Below, piece by piece: positions 35,572 to 44,637 of a stretch of DNA of 54,409 nt. A model generated the notes under the pieces. That model worked only from the letters and a program-made list of their open reading frames with translations, was not told the origin of the DNA and searched no databases. Made by a program: the position numbers and the translations under genes. The DNA is from Alphaproteobacteria bacterium. Its GTDB lineage: Bacteria > Pseudomonadota > Alphaproteobacteria > Micavibrionales > Micavibrionaceae. Every line of letters starts with the position of its first letter. The stretch's first letter is position 1. The stretch is from the NCBI GenBank assembly GCA_030750865.1, contig JASMHE010000004.1, positions 1 through 54,409 of the forward strand. The letters run 5' to 3'.

Positions 35572-37404
35572 TTAATTTAAATTCGGTCCGTTTTGTTTAT
35601 GTTTAATCTTCGCATGCTCTTCTGCTTCCAGTGCTTTGAAATCCGGTTTACCGACAGACGTTTTCGGCAGTTCTTCTTCACGGACTTCAAAATATTTCGG
35701 CACATCCAGTTTATTCAAAAAACGGGATAAGAAAAGACGCATTTCATCATCTGTCGGACGATCTTCCGTCGCAATATCGGCTTTGTAGCGGATAAAGGCT
35801 TTGGCCGCCTCACCGGACCGGTCATCCGACAATCCGATCACCACAGCTTCGGCAACGGCTGGATGATTTTCAATCGTATTTTCTATTTGCGCCGGATAAG
35901 CATTGTGACCATTTACGATGATCATCCGTTTTTTACGGTCAACAATTTTCAAATAGAGATTCTCGTCCAGAAAACCAAGATCACCCGTTTTGAACCAGCC
36001 ATCATCCGTGATTGCCGCACGGCTTTCATCTTCGTTCTTATAATAGCCTGTCATGAGTTGCGGACCACGTAAACAGATTTCACCGACATCCCCAATATTA
36101 TAAATCTCGTTATCGTCGGCGGGGTTTACAATCTTGATTTCCGTCTGCGGATAAGGCAACCCGACCGTGTCATTCTTGACCGGTAATGAATTGGGCGGAT
36201 TGCTTGATGCAACAGGGGACATTTCCGACAATCCATATCCTTGTTTGATAACATTATCGCGTCCCGCGGCACGGTTAAAGGCTTCTAATGTGGCATCATT
36301 CAATGGCGCGCCGCCCGCAATCACGCTTTCAAGACTGGATAAATCATAGCGGTCCAGATCAGGATGTTCTGTAATGGCCTGAATCAAACGCGGTACAGCG
36401 GGAAAGAGCGTCGGCTTTTTCTTGTCAATCGCCTTCAATGTTTCCTTGATATCACGCGGGTTCGGCAGAATGACAAGTTCACTGCCCATACGCATGGATG
36501 CAATCATACCGATCATCATGCCGAAAACATGGAAATACGGAATCGCGGCCAGTGTCCGTGCATCCGCGCCGCGCTTCAAAACGCCGCTATGGTCATCACG
36601 ATCCGGACGGTCACCGAAATAATGTTCGATCTGTATCATGTTGGATACAAGATTTTTATGCGTTAAGACCGCCCCCTTCGGCACGCCGGATGTGCCGCCC
36701 GTATATTGCAATACGGCCACATCATCTATCGATAGTTCCGGCAGATCGAAACCAAGCGGCTTTGATGTCAAATCGCGGTAATCAACATCCTTATCCGTTT
36801 TCGGATCGGTCTTGCCTTTGGCAGCAAAATTGAAAAAAGCCCGAAGCGGTGAACTGACAACCTCGCGCCCTTTGGTCAGATAAAAGCCGAACTTTTTCAG
36901 TGGCGGCAACATTTCGGGCAAAGAACATGTCACCATCTTTTTCACGCGGTTCTGGATCACCAGTGATGTAGCTTTGCTGTGAAACTCTTTCAAGTCAAGC
37001 GTCACCATAAAGTCCGTATCGCTATCTTCGACTTGCCGCGCCAGTTCTTCATCTGTATAGAGCGGACTGTAATTCACAACCGTCGCCCCCAATGACAATG
37101 CGGCAAAGAACATAATCGGGTAATAAGGCGTATTGGGCATATACAGCCCGACTTTGGTTCCTTTCTCAACGCCCATATCATGCAGCCCCTGCGCGGCACG
37201 GGAAACATGGTCGGAAAAATCGGCATAACGCATTTTCCGGCCAAGAAAATCCATCGCCAAATCATCAGCATGTCGCGCAGCTGCATCCATGACCATGTCG
37301 TGCAGACACGTCTCCGGAATAGTGATGTCCCATTGAGTTTTTGCAGGATATTTCCCTGATAAAGAGGCCGCATTTGCGACAGCTTGCAAGTTCTTCGCTT
37401 GCAT
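35572..37404 (-). CDS. fadD: Long-chain fatty acid--CoA ligase (AMP-forming)
   Basis: 610-residue ANL-superfamily ligase that activates fatty acids with ATP and CoA. P-loop YTGGTSGVPKGAVLTHKN, A5-type motif GYGLSEMSPVASSNPP, A7/A8 motifs DGWFKTGDLGFLDENLYLKI and DRKKRMIIVNGHNAYPAQIE, and the C-terminal catalytic lysine in LPKTSVGKPDFKALE. It heads the beta-oxidation operon. The ATG at 37404 is preceded by GGGGAGAT, and just before that lies a hairpin-forming dyad (37420-37443). The chain has no signal peptide and should be cytoplasmic or membrane-associated. Confidence 0.92.
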   Translation of the reverse strand: MQAKNLQAVANAASLSGKYPAKTQWDITIPETCLHDMVMDAAARHADDLAMDFLGRKMRYADFSDHVSRAAQGLHDMGVEKGTKVGLYMPNTPYYPIMFFAALSLGATVVNYSPLYTDEELARQVEDSDTDFMVTLDLKEFHSKATSLVIQNRVKKMVTCSLPEMLPPLKKFGFYLTKGREVVSSPLRAFFNFAAKGKTDPKTDKDVDYRDLTSKPLGFDLPELSIDDVAVLQYTGGTSGVPKGAVLTHKNLVSNMIQIEHYFGDRPDRDDHSGVLKRGADARTLAAIPYFHVFGMMIGMIASMRMGSELVILPNPRDIKETLKAIDKKKPTLFPAVPRLIQAITEHPDLDRYDLSSLESVIAGGAPLNDATLEAFNRAAGRDNVIKQGYGLSEMSPVASSNPPNSLPVKNDTVGLPYPQTEIKIVNPADDNEIYNIGDVGEICLRGPQLMTGYYKNEDESRAAITDDGWFKTGDLGFLDENLYLKIVDRKKRMIIVNGHNAYPAQIENTIENHPAVAEAVVIGLSDDRSGEAAKAFIRYKADIATEDRPTDDEMRLFLSRFLNKLDVPKYFEVREEELPKTSVGKPDFKALEAEEHAKIKHKQNGPNLN

Positions 37405-37419
37405 TATGAATATCTCCCC

Positions 37420-37443
37420 GTTCGTAAATCTCCCTCTACGAAC
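37420..37443 (-). promoter_or_regulatory. Dyad/hairpin in the fadD leader next to the ribosome-binding site
   Basis: GTTCGTA and TACGAAC form perfect 7-base arms around a ten-base loop that itself reads GAGGGAGATT on the minus strand. The real Shine-Dalgarno GGGGAGAT begins directly after the hairpin. A TATAAT further upstream (opposite 37480-37485) is a plausible -10. The dyad may be an operator for a TetR-type fatty-acid regulator or a leader RNA structure. Confidence 0.45.
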
Positions 37444-37565
37444 ACGCCTTTTTTATTTATAGGCTTATTTTTTTAAGCTTATTATAGCGTAACTGTGTTG
37501 TAGCAATTCTTACAGCAATCGTAAAGACATGATTGTGCTGCGAACGCGAATACGGGGATCGAATC

Positions 37566-38405
37566 CTAGAATCCGATTTTCAGCCACCTGCAAATCTGCG
37601 AGGTAAGCAATGTTTCGTTTAATGTGTAAAAGTGGATATTTCTTACACCCTCACCGGCAAGACGCGTGACCTGATGACTGAGAACGTTCATTGCAAAAAG
37701 GCTGTGATTCGTATCATCATCACCAACACCGTCAAACATCTGGTGCAGGAAATTCGGAATCGGGGCCCCGCACTTTTCAGCAAAATTACGGATTTTCCTG
37801 AAATTCAAAATCGGTACCAATCCGGGGATAATTTCTTTTTCAATACCGGCTTTCGCGGCACTGTCCCGAAAACGCAAATAAAGTTCCGGATCAAAGAAGA
37901 ACTGCGTAATCGCCCTTTTTGCGCCCGCATCCAGCTTCCGTTTCAGATTATCCATATCAAACGATAATGACGGCGCTTCGGGATGGCCTTCGGCATACGC
38001 CGCCACGGTGATATCAAAATCATGCAGCTTCATCAGTGCCTCGACACAATCAACGGCAAATGGAAAACCATCAGGATGCGGCACATATTTTTCACCCGGT
38101 GGCGGATCGCCGCGCAAAACAACCAGACGATCGATGCCGTTATTATAATAATCGGACGCGATCTCGCATATCTCGTCACGGCTTGCACCGACCGCCGTCA
38201 AATGGGCGGCAATCGGGCAATCATATTTAGAGGCAAGTTCCAGAACGGTTTTACGGGTTTGATCTTTTGTCGATCCGCCCGCACCATATGTCACCGTCAT
38301 AAATTCCGGCCCCAAATGCGCAAGTTCATCGACGGCTTGCGTCATCGAATGGTACGCCCCTTTGGTTTTCGGCGGGAAAAATTCAAGACTAAATTTTACG
38401 GACAT
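37566..38405 (-). CDS. metF: 5,10-methylenetetrahydrofolate reductase
   Basis: 279-residue flavin-dependent TIM-barrel enzyme making 5-methyltetrahydrofolate, the methyl donor for MetE. MSVKFSLEFFPPKT holds the catalytic Glu, FMTVTYGAGGSTKDQT is the FAD-site segment, LVVLRGDPPPGE contains the conserved Asp, and KRAITQFFFDPELYLRF and PGLVPILNFRKI are family motifs. It lies 58 bases downstream of metE on the same strand and is probably cotranscribed under the same SAM-responsive leader. Length is slightly below the E. coli protein (296). Confidence 0.93.
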   Translation of the reverse strand: MSVKFSLEFFPPKTKGAYHSMTQAVDELAHLGPEFMTVTYGAGGSTKDQTRKTVLELASKYDCPIAAHLTAVGASRDEICEIASDYYNNGIDRLVVLRGDPPPGEKYVPHPDGFPFAVDCVEALMKLHDFDITVAAYAEGHPEAPSLSFDMDNLKRKLDAGAKRAITQFFFDPELYLRFRDSAAKAGIEKEIIPGLVPILNFRKIRNFAEKCGAPIPNFLHQMFDGVGDDDTNHSLFAMNVLSHQVTRLAGEGVRNIHFYTLNETLLTSQICRWLKIGF

Positions 38406-38463
38406 ATTACCGTTCCTTCACATGCAATACGTGATTTTACAATGGTTTTTGCTGATATGTTAC

Positions 38464-40839
38464 TTACGCGGCTTTCTGCTTTGCTTTCACCTGTTCACGC
38501 ACTTCTTTGGCGGCCTGCACCATCGCGGACAGCGCCGCTTTGGTTTCTTCCCATCCACGTGTTTTCAACCCGCAATCAGGATTGACCCAAATCTGGTCAT
38601 CACGCAGATTTTTGCGCGCAACATTCAACAGCTTGACCATCTCTTCTTTGGACGGCACGCGCGGTGAATGAATATCATACACACCCGGCCCGATTTCGTT
38701 CGGATATTTGAATGTGATGAACGCATCCAGCAATTCCATCTGGGAACGGCTTGTCTCGACAGAAATCACATCCGCATCCAGATCAGCAATGGACTGGATA
38801 ATGTCGTTAAATTCGCAATAACACATATGCGTATGAATCTGCGAGCTGTCTTCGACACCACTGGCCGACAGACGGAACGATTCCACAGCCCATTCCAAAT
38901 AGGCATCCCAATCGGCACGGCGCAACGGCAAGCCTTCGCGCAAGGCAGGCTCATCAATCTGGATCATCTTGATTCCTGCTTTTTCCAGATCACAAACTTC
39001 ATCACGCAAAGCAAGCGCAATCTGTTTCGTCGTCACAGAGCGCGGCTGATCATCACGGACAAACGACCACTGCAAAATTGTGATCGGCCCTGTCAGCATC
39101 CCTTTCATGATTTTGGATGTCAGGCTCTGTGCATATTCAGACCACGCCACCGTCATTGGTTGCGGGCGTGATACATCACCGAACAGAACAGGCGGTTTCA
39201 CACAACGTGAACCATAGGACTGGACCCAGCCATTTTTTGTGAAGGCAAAACCGTCGAGCTGTTCACCGAAATATTCAACCATGTCGTTCCGTTCAAATTC
39301 ACCATGAACCAACACATCGATCCCGATATCTTCCTGCCATGCGACACATTCTTTGGTCTTTTCTTTCAGAAATGCATCATACGTCGCCGCATCAATATCA
39401 CCACGTTTAAACGCAGCGCGTTTTTGACGCACATCTTGCGTCTGCGGGAAAGAACCGATCGTTGTCGTCGGGTAAAGCGGCAAGCCGAATGCCTCGACCT
39501 GTGCGTCTCTACGCACAGCATAGGCGCTTTTACGCTGAGAATCAGCCGGTGTAATGGCCGCCACGCGTCCCTGCACATCTTTGTTGTTAATCCGCGCAGA
39601 TGATTTACGTGCAGCCTGCGCCGCGTCACTGGCGTTCAACAAATCGGCAACGGAATCGCGCCCGTCATTCACAGCCTTTGTAATGGTTTCAATCTCGGCC
39701 AGCTTTTGTTTTGAAAAGGCCAGCCATGACTTTAACTCGTCATCCAGCGCGGTTTCAAAATCAAGATCATATGGCGTGAACAGCAGTGAACAAGACGGCG
39801 CAACCCAGACATTATCTTTGCCTTTTTTCGCGACTGCCTTCTCAACCACATCAACGCACGCTGACAAATCAGCACGCCAGATATTGCGGCCATTGACAAC
39901 ACCGACAGACAAAATTTTGTCTGATGGCAGTTGTTCCAAAACCGCATCAAGCTGGTCAGGTGCACGCACAACATCAATATGCAGCGCATCGACCGGCAGA
40001 TCGCATGCCGTCTGCAAATTCTCGCGCAGGGCTTCGAAATAGGTGGTGACGAACAGCTTTGTATCGCCTGCCGCAGCGGCAAGCTTTTCGTAAACGGTGG
40101 CATAAAGTGCGCGCGTGTCATCATCAAGATCAAGCGCCAGATATGGTTCATCAATTTGCACCCACTGTGCACCCGCTTGCGAGAGTTCTTTGAGAACCTG
40201 TTCATACACCGGCACCAGCGCATCAATCAGCGCCAGCGTATCACCGCCGCCCTGACGTTTACCCAGCAGCAAATATGTGATCGGGCCAATCAAAGACGGA
40301 CGCGTTTCAATACCGGCCGCTTTGGCTTCCAGATATTCGTCCAGCGGTTTGTGGGATGACAATTCAAACGTCTGGTTTTCTTCAAACTCGGGCACGATAT
40401 AGTGATAGTTCGTATCAAACCATTTGGTCATTTCCGCTGCAGTCACGTCGATTTTATCTTCCGATGCATCGCCTGACGGACCATGACAGCCACAGCCTTC
40501 GCCGCACCCTTTGGTTAACTCAACCTGCGCGCCGCGCGCCATTGCAAAATACAAATCGATATTTGCATTTTCACCATCCCAGAACGCTTTGTAACGCTCG
40601 GGAATCGCACCCACCAATAATGATGTGTCCAGAACAAGATCGTAATAAGAAAAGTCATTGGACGGAATCTGGTCGATGCCGGATTCTTTTTGCAACGTCC
40701 AGTTTGCAAGACGCAAATCGCGCGCCGTTTTTTCCAGCTCCTCAAGCGATACTTTCCCCTTCCAGTATCCTTCAAGGGCTTTTTTCAATTCGCGCTTCGG
40801 ACCGATACGCGGATATCCAAGTGTTGTTGATGTAACCAT
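38464..40839 (-). CDS. metE: Cobalamin-independent methionine synthase
   Basis: 791 residues from ATG 40839 (MVTSTTLGYPRIG), with GAGGAGAAA upstream. It transfers the methyl group of 5-methyltetrahydrofolate-polyglutamate to homocysteine. Two barrel halves: N-terminal RIGPKRELKKALEGYWKG, then EMTKWFDTNYHYIVPEFEEN; C-terminal YPTTTIGSFPQTQDVR, GMLTGPITILQWSFVRDD, Zn ligands in IHTHMCYCEFNDI and VNPDCGLKTRGWEE. The protein is about 38 residues longer than E. coli MetE (753). Part of the excess is a Cys-rich insert at residues 104-132 (GCGEGCGCHGPSGDASEDK). It is the first gene of metE-metF, behind a promoter and SAM-II-type riboswitch. Confidence 0.95.
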   Translation of the reverse strand: MVTSTTLGYPRIGPKRELKKALEGYWKGKVSLEELEKTARDLRLANWTLQKESGIDQIPSNDFSYYDLVLDTSLLVGAIPERYKAFWDGENANIDLYFAMARGAQVELTKGCGEGCGCHGPSGDASEDKIDVTAAEMTKWFDTNYHYIVPEFEENQTFELSSHKPLDEYLEAKAAGIETRPSLIGPITYLLLGKRQGGGDTLALIDALVPVYEQVLKELSQAGAQWVQIDEPYLALDLDDDTRALYATVYEKLAAAAGDTKLFVTTYFEALRENLQTACDLPVDALHIDVVRAPDQLDAVLEQLPSDKILSVGVVNGRNIWRADLSACVDVVEKAVAKKGKDNVWVAPSCSLLFTPYDLDFETALDDELKSWLAFSKQKLAEIETITKAVNDGRDSVADLLNASDAAQAARKSSARINNKDVQGRVAAITPADSQRKSAYAVRRDAQVEAFGLPLYPTTTIGSFPQTQDVRQKRAAFKRGDIDAATYDAFLKEKTKECVAWQEDIGIDVLVHGEFERNDMVEYFGEQLDGFAFTKNGWVQSYGSRCVKPPVLFGDVSRPQPMTVAWSEYAQSLTSKIMKGMLTGPITILQWSFVRDDQPRSVTTKQIALALRDEVCDLEKAGIKMIQIDEPALREGLPLRRADWDAYLEWAVESFRLSASGVEDSSQIHTHMCYCEFNDIIQSIADLDADVISVETSRSQMELLDAFITFKYPNEIGPGVYDIHSPRVPSKEEMVKLLNVARKNLRDDQIWVNPDCGLKTRGWEETKAALSAMVQAAKEVREQVKAKQKAA

Positions 40840-40918
40840 GATACGTTTCTCCTCTATCAAGCAGTTTTTCGTGTAAGCTATAGGCGATATGCAGGAGAAA
40901 TTTTACCGACATGATCGC

Positions 40919-40971
40919 TTTAGCTGTATTTATAAAAAGCGCCCGCAAGCTGATACTCAAATACAGCGCTT
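40919..40971 (-). ncRNA. SAM-II-type riboswitch upstream of metE
   Basis: On the minus strand the leader has, in order: AAGCGC (40971-40966), a loop containing ATTTG, the segment GCTTGC, the closing strand GCGCTT, then ATAAAT and GCTAAA (40924-40919). These are the order and invariant blocks I remember for the SAM-II (metA RNA) class: P1, AUUUG, GCUUGC, UAAA and GCUAAA. The spacing is close to the known examples. The first stem pairs perfectly over 6 bp. It begins almost at the predicted transcription start and ends 80 bases before the metE ATG. SAM binding would be expected to lower metE-metF expression. The pseudoknot partner strand is less clear than P1, because the loop TGTATTT can also pair with AAATACA. 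Confidence 0.72.
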
Positions 40972-40979
40972 ATAGTGCA

Positions 40980-41008
40980 ACTATCGCGCCGGGATGTTTC
41001 TATGTCAA
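40980..41008 (-). promoter_or_regulatory. Promoter of metE-metF
   Basis: Minus strand: TTGACA (opposite 41003-41008), a spacer of exactly 17 bases, then GATAGT (opposite 40980-40985). The predicted start point near 40973 coincides with the first base pairs of the SAM-II-like RNA. It sits just past the stop codon of the HlyD-like gene. Confidence 0.6.
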
Positions 41009-41016
41009 GAGCCTTT

Positions 41017-42300
41017 TTAGATATCTGTGAATGCCGTATCGCGGATGCGTTTATACGGTTTTAAAATCGCGCTTAAGACGGTTGTTTTACCCGCCAGAAT
41101 ATTCAAATCCGCTGTCATGCCGGGATATATCGGTTTATCTGCGCTAAGCTGACTTGTCGTCAATGTCACGCGAATACGGTAATATTCGCTGCCGTCTTTT
41201 TCGATAAAGCTGTCGGCACTGATCTGCGTTAACTCACCCGTCATACCGCCATAGATCGTGTAGTCATAAGCACGGATTTTTGCATTCACAATCAACCCCG
41301 GATAAATCTTACCCCGATCATTGGTCGCAACGCGCCCTTCAATCACCAGCGTTTCTTCAAGCGGCACCAAATCGGCCAATGTTTGCCCCGGCGAAATAAC
41401 ACCACCGATCGTATTGATGTAAAGCTTGTTCACGATACCCTTGATCGGTGAACGAATCGCCGTACGGCTCACCTCGTCCTGCAACGCCTTGATACGTTCT
41501 GTCATGGTGCTGATATCAAGACGAACATCTTTCAAATCTTCGATGATTTCGGCGTTATTATTCTGCCGCTCTTCTTCGATATTGCTATATACTTCCTGCA
41601 ATTCCGATTTCGTGATCGGCACTTCTTTTTTCGCCGCATTGATCCGTGTTTCAAAATTTCTGGCACGGCTTTCCGTTTCCAGATAAACACTGCGCGAAAT
41701 GGCGCCCGAGTTCAAAAGCTTTTGCTTGATCGCAAGCTGCTCTTCGATCACGTCAAGCTCCTCGCCCAAGTCATTGATACGGGTGTAAAGGTCGTCCAGC
41801 TTTAATTCTTTCTGGCGTAGCTGTTTCTGCAAACCGGAAATTTGTTCAGCAAAGGCCTGCTTGCGTGCTTCGAATAGATCCCGTTCCGTTTGCACGATAT
41901 TCGGAAATTTCTTCGCATAGGCAGGTTCAAAATCAACCTCATCCGCACCGGCTTGTTCGGCTTGCAAACGCTGCTCGCGCAAGAAAAGCGCATCCCGTAC
42001 AATCTTGGCTTCTTGCAGATCACTCTGCGCCTTCTGATTACCGACATAGAACAGCACGTCACCTTCTTCGACAAGCTGGCCTTCTTTAATCTCGATACCG
42101 TTGATAATACCGCCCTCAAGGTGCTGAATGGATCGCGCCTTCCCCGCCGGAATAACGCGTCCTGTCGCAATCACCTGCTGATCAATCTCGGCAATGCTGG
42201 CCCAGACAAAGAACGCCGCAATAAAGGCCATCACAACCATCAGGGCCGGCTTGTAATTCCAAACCGTATCAATCTTGGAGATAAAATCATCTTCATGCAT
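41017..42300 (-). CDS. Type I secretion periplasmic adaptor (HlyD family)
   Basis: 427 residues. A short cytoplasmic N terminus is followed by one membrane helix (ALMVVMAFIAAFFVWASIAE, near 19-38). A lipoyl-like half follows (GKARSIQHLEGGIINGIEIK and EGQLVEEGDVLFYVGNQKAQ), then a long coiled-coil hairpin (about 120-270) and the second lipoyl half IRSPIKGIVNKLYINTIGGV. The C terminus is a beta-barrel with YPGMTADLNILAGKTTVLSA. It links the ABC transporter in the inner membrane to a TolC-like channel. It begins 3 bases after the transporter stop, so the two are coupled. The TolC partner is not in the window. Confidence 0.93.
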   Translation of the reverse strand: MHEDDFISKIDTVWNYKPALMVVMAFIAAFFVWASIAEIDQQVIATGRVIPAGKARSIQHLEGGIINGIEIKEGQLVEEGDVLFYVGNQKAQSDLQEAKIVRDALFLREQRLQAEQAGADEVDFEPAYAKKFPNIVQTERDLFEARKQAFAEQISGLQKQLRQKELKLDDLYTRINDLGEELDVIEEQLAIKQKLLNSGAISRSVYLETESRARNFETRINAAKKEVPITKSELQEVYSNIEEERQNNNAEIIEDLKDVRLDISTMTERIKALQDEVSRTAIRSPIKGIVNKLYINTIGGVISPGQTLADLVPLEETLVIEGRVATNDRGKIYPGLIVNAKIRAYDYTIYGGMTGELTQISADSFIEKDGSEYYRIRVTLTTSQLSADKPIYPGMTADLNILAGKTTVLSAILKPYKRIRDTAFTDI

Positions 42301-42303
42301 ATC

Positions 42304-44553
42304 TTATTCTCCCTGCCCTTCACCGGCACCGGATAATTTGAGCAGGATTTCATCACGCGGTCCGTCAGCGGCAACCTGTCCGTTATCCATGAAAATCAAA
42401 CGATTGACCAGCGGCAGCAATGTCGTTCTGTGCGTAATCATAATAAAGGTTTTATTCTGAATATAATGTGCCAGCGCATTTTTCACGTGGTTTTCAAGGG
42501 CGCTGTCCATACCGTTGGTCGGCTCATCAAAAATAAGAATTTCCGGATCATGTAAAAAAGCCCGCGCCAACGAAATAGCCTGCTGCTGGCCACCGGACAA
42601 ACGATCACCATTTTCACCAACATCCATATCGATCCCGAGGCCGCTTTGCCGGATCACAATATCAAGACCGGACAGATCAATGGCACGCTTCAGCGCGACT
42701 TCATCAACACTTTCCTGCCCCATCAAAATATTCTCGTATATCGTGCCTTTAAAGAAGAATGATTTTTGCGGCACAAGCCCGACATGACGGCGGAATTCCG
42801 CCGGTGAAATCGCATCCAGTGAAAAATCATCCAGACGAATTTCCCCTGTCAGCGGATCAAGAAAACCGCTCAGCAACTGGGCCGTTGTACTTTTCCCCGC
42901 ACCGGTTCTGCCGATCAGACCAACCTTTTCGCCCGGCTGGATCAACATCGACATTTTATTGACGGCCGGCCGGAGCTGATCCACATACTGGAACGAGACA
43001 TCTTTGAATTCGATCTTGCCTTTAAACGGCCCCTTCGGTGATTTCGACGATGTACTATCAGCCTCATGATCCAGCTGGAATAATTTATCAATCGTTTTCA
43101 ATGCATCCAGCGACTGCCCCCAATTTGCCAGCACGTTCGACATGCCCATAATCGGCGCAATAGAACGGCCGGACAAAATCGTACAGGCGATCAGACCACC
43201 AATCGTCAAATTGCCCGCCTGTATTTCAAACACGCCGAGGAACACCACAAAGACGTGCACAACATGCATGACCGACATCGATACATTCTGGATCGTCGCA
43301 CGAATAAACTGGTTACGGCGGGCGGTCTCTGCGGCCTTTGTTGATGCCATTTCCCAATGAAACAACCGGCTGCCCACAGCATTGAACATGCGGAAGCTCT
43401 GCGTCCCGAGCAAGGTTTCAACCAGCAAGCTTGTCTTATTTTGCATGGATGCGAAATATTCCTGATTGGCGCGGTTATTCGGCACTTGCGCAATCAGGTT
43501 GAACGCCAGAATGAACAACGCGCCCGTCACGGGGACAACCACCAGAATCGGTGAAATCAAAAAGATCACCAACAGGAACAAAAGCAGGAACGGAAAATCG
43601 ATCACAGTCGGCGCAAGACGCGTTGCATAAAAATCCCTGATCCCTTGTAACTCACGGAAAATATTGGACCGCTCGCCGACGGATAAACGCATCATCTGCG
43701 GTTTGATATACATCAGCCGCTCCATCAAATCATAATCATATTTGCTGCCAATACGGGCGGCGACCCGCTCCAGAATATACGCCCGGACGGTTTTAAAAAT
43801 GAAATCGAAAACCAGTGCTAATAAAATACCCGCACTCAGCGCAATCAATGTCGATGTTGCAAAATTCGGCACAACGCGGTCATACACATTCAAGGTAAAA
43901 AGCGGCAGCGCCACAACAAAAATATTGATGAAGAAAGAGCAAACCAGAATCTCGGCATAACGCGGCCAATACGATACGATCGGCGTCCAGAACCAGTCCA
44001 GTGCGTGCCCGCGCAACATGTGCGATGTTTCTGTCTGCGTATCCGATTTCAGCGGTGAAATAATGGTCGCAACACCCGTAAAATTCTCACCGATATCACG
44101 TAAGGTTTCTCCCGTAAGCCCTTCTCCCGGCTTGTAAACTTTCCCGTAATGTGTTTTAACCGGAAATTGGATACGAAACGAACCGTCTTTCATTTGCACA
44201 ATGGCCGGAACGGACAAATTGCGCAAATCTTTTGCTTCGAATTTCAGCACATCGGACTTCAACGACAACTTGTTACAAATGGCGGGCATATCATCAAATG
44301 TCATCTCGCCGCTTTCGCGCGGAAGCTCGGAAAGGATACCTTCAATATCCGCCTTTATCCCGTAAAATGACAACAGCACCGTCACGCAATCTTCCAGCGG
44401 CGGTCGCTCTTTTTTCTGCTCTGCCTGATCGTCAACATCAGCCATCGGCACCGTGCCGCCTTCCGGCACGACAACATCCTGCGCGGGATCAGACTGCGTC
44501 GCCTCATCCTTTTGATTGTCTTTAGGTGTTTTGTCTTTGTCTGATTTGCTCAT
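42304..44553 (-). CDS. Type I secretion ABC transporter with C39-like domain
   Basis: 749 residues: an acidic, Lys/Gln-rich N-terminal tail (1-50), a C39-like domain (about 50-170; PLEDCVTVLLSFYGIKAD), six membrane helices (about 185-460) and the ABC domain. Walker A is GLIGRTGAGKSTTAQ, the signature LSGGQQQAISLARAFL, Walker B ILIFDEPTNGMD and the H-loop ITHRTTL. In the C39-like domain the only Cys aligns with the second, non-catalytic Cys of C39 peptidases, and the His motif is absent. It should therefore be a substrate-binding CLD domain as in HlyB and LapB rather than a peptidase. It follows the giant repeat gene by 84 bases and has its own promoter. Confidence 0.93.
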   Translation of the reverse strand: MSKSDKDKTPKDNQKDEATQSDPAQDVVVPEGGTVPMADVDDQAEQKKERPPLEDCVTVLLSFYGIKADIEGILSELPRESGEMTFDDMPAICNKLSLKSDVLKFEAKDLRNLSVPAIVQMKDGSFRIQFPVKTHYGKVYKPGEGLTGETLRDIGENFTGVATIISPLKSDTQTETSHMLRGHALDWFWTPIVSYWPRYAEILVCSFFINIFVVALPLFTLNVYDRVVPNFATSTLIALSAGILLALVFDFIFKTVRAYILERVAARIGSKYDYDLMERLMYIKPQMMRLSVGERSNIFRELQGIRDFYATRLAPTVIDFPFLLLFLLVIFLISPILVVVPVTGALFILAFNLIAQVPNNRANQEYFASMQNKTSLLVETLLGTQSFRMFNAVGSRLFHWEMASTKAAETARRNQFIRATIQNVSMSVMHVVHVFVVFLGVFEIQAGNLTIGGLIACTILSGRSIAPIMGMSNVLANWGQSLDALKTIDKLFQLDHEADSTSSKSPKGPFKGKIEFKDVSFQYVDQLRPAVNKMSMLIQPGEKVGLIGRTGAGKSTTAQLLSGFLDPLTGEIRLDDFSLDAISPAEFRRHVGLVPQKSFFFKGTIYENILMGQESVDEVALKRAIDLSGLDIVIRQSGLGIDMDVGENGDRLSGGQQQAISLARAFLHDPEILIFDEPTNGMDSALENHVKNALAHYIQNKTFIMITHRTTLLPLVNRLIFMDNGQVAADGPRDEILLKLSGAGEGQGE

Positions 44554-44583
44554 AGCGATCCGGAAGTAGAAAATCTGTTCGAA

Positions 44584-44612
44584 AGTATAGCAGAAGAAAA
44601 GAAGCGGGCCAA
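44584..44612 (-). promoter_or_regulatory. Internal promoter of the secretion ABC/adaptor genes
   Basis: Minus strand TTGGCC (opposite 44607-44612), a 17-base spacer and TATACT (opposite 44584-44589). It would let the exporter genes be transcribed independently of the giant gene. It overlaps the terminator hairpin. Confidence 0.45.
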
Positions 44613-44629
44613 TTTGCTTTTTCGCCCGC
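44600..44629 (-). terminator. Terminator-like hairpin after the giant repeat gene
   Basis: On the minus strand GCGGGC (44629-44624) pairs with GCCCGC (44609-44604) around a 14-base loop and is followed by TTCTTTTCTT. The T tract is interrupted, so it may only attenuate read-through into the exporter genes. Confidence 0.5.
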
Positions 44630-44637
44630 CATGTAGA

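Noticed and set aside
40772-40960. Small minus-strand frame containing MSVKFLLHIAY between the riboswitch and metE
   Set aside because: Its ATGTCGGTAAAATTT resembles the first codons of metF, but the match is short, the frame runs into metE out of phase and the upstream sequence is riboswitch. Probably coincidence; a leader peptide is not excluded.
42304-44553. Active C39 bacteriocin-type peptidase domain in the ABC transporter
   Set aside because: The catalytic Cys position is not a Cys and the His motif is missing, so it is a degenerate C39-like binding domain.
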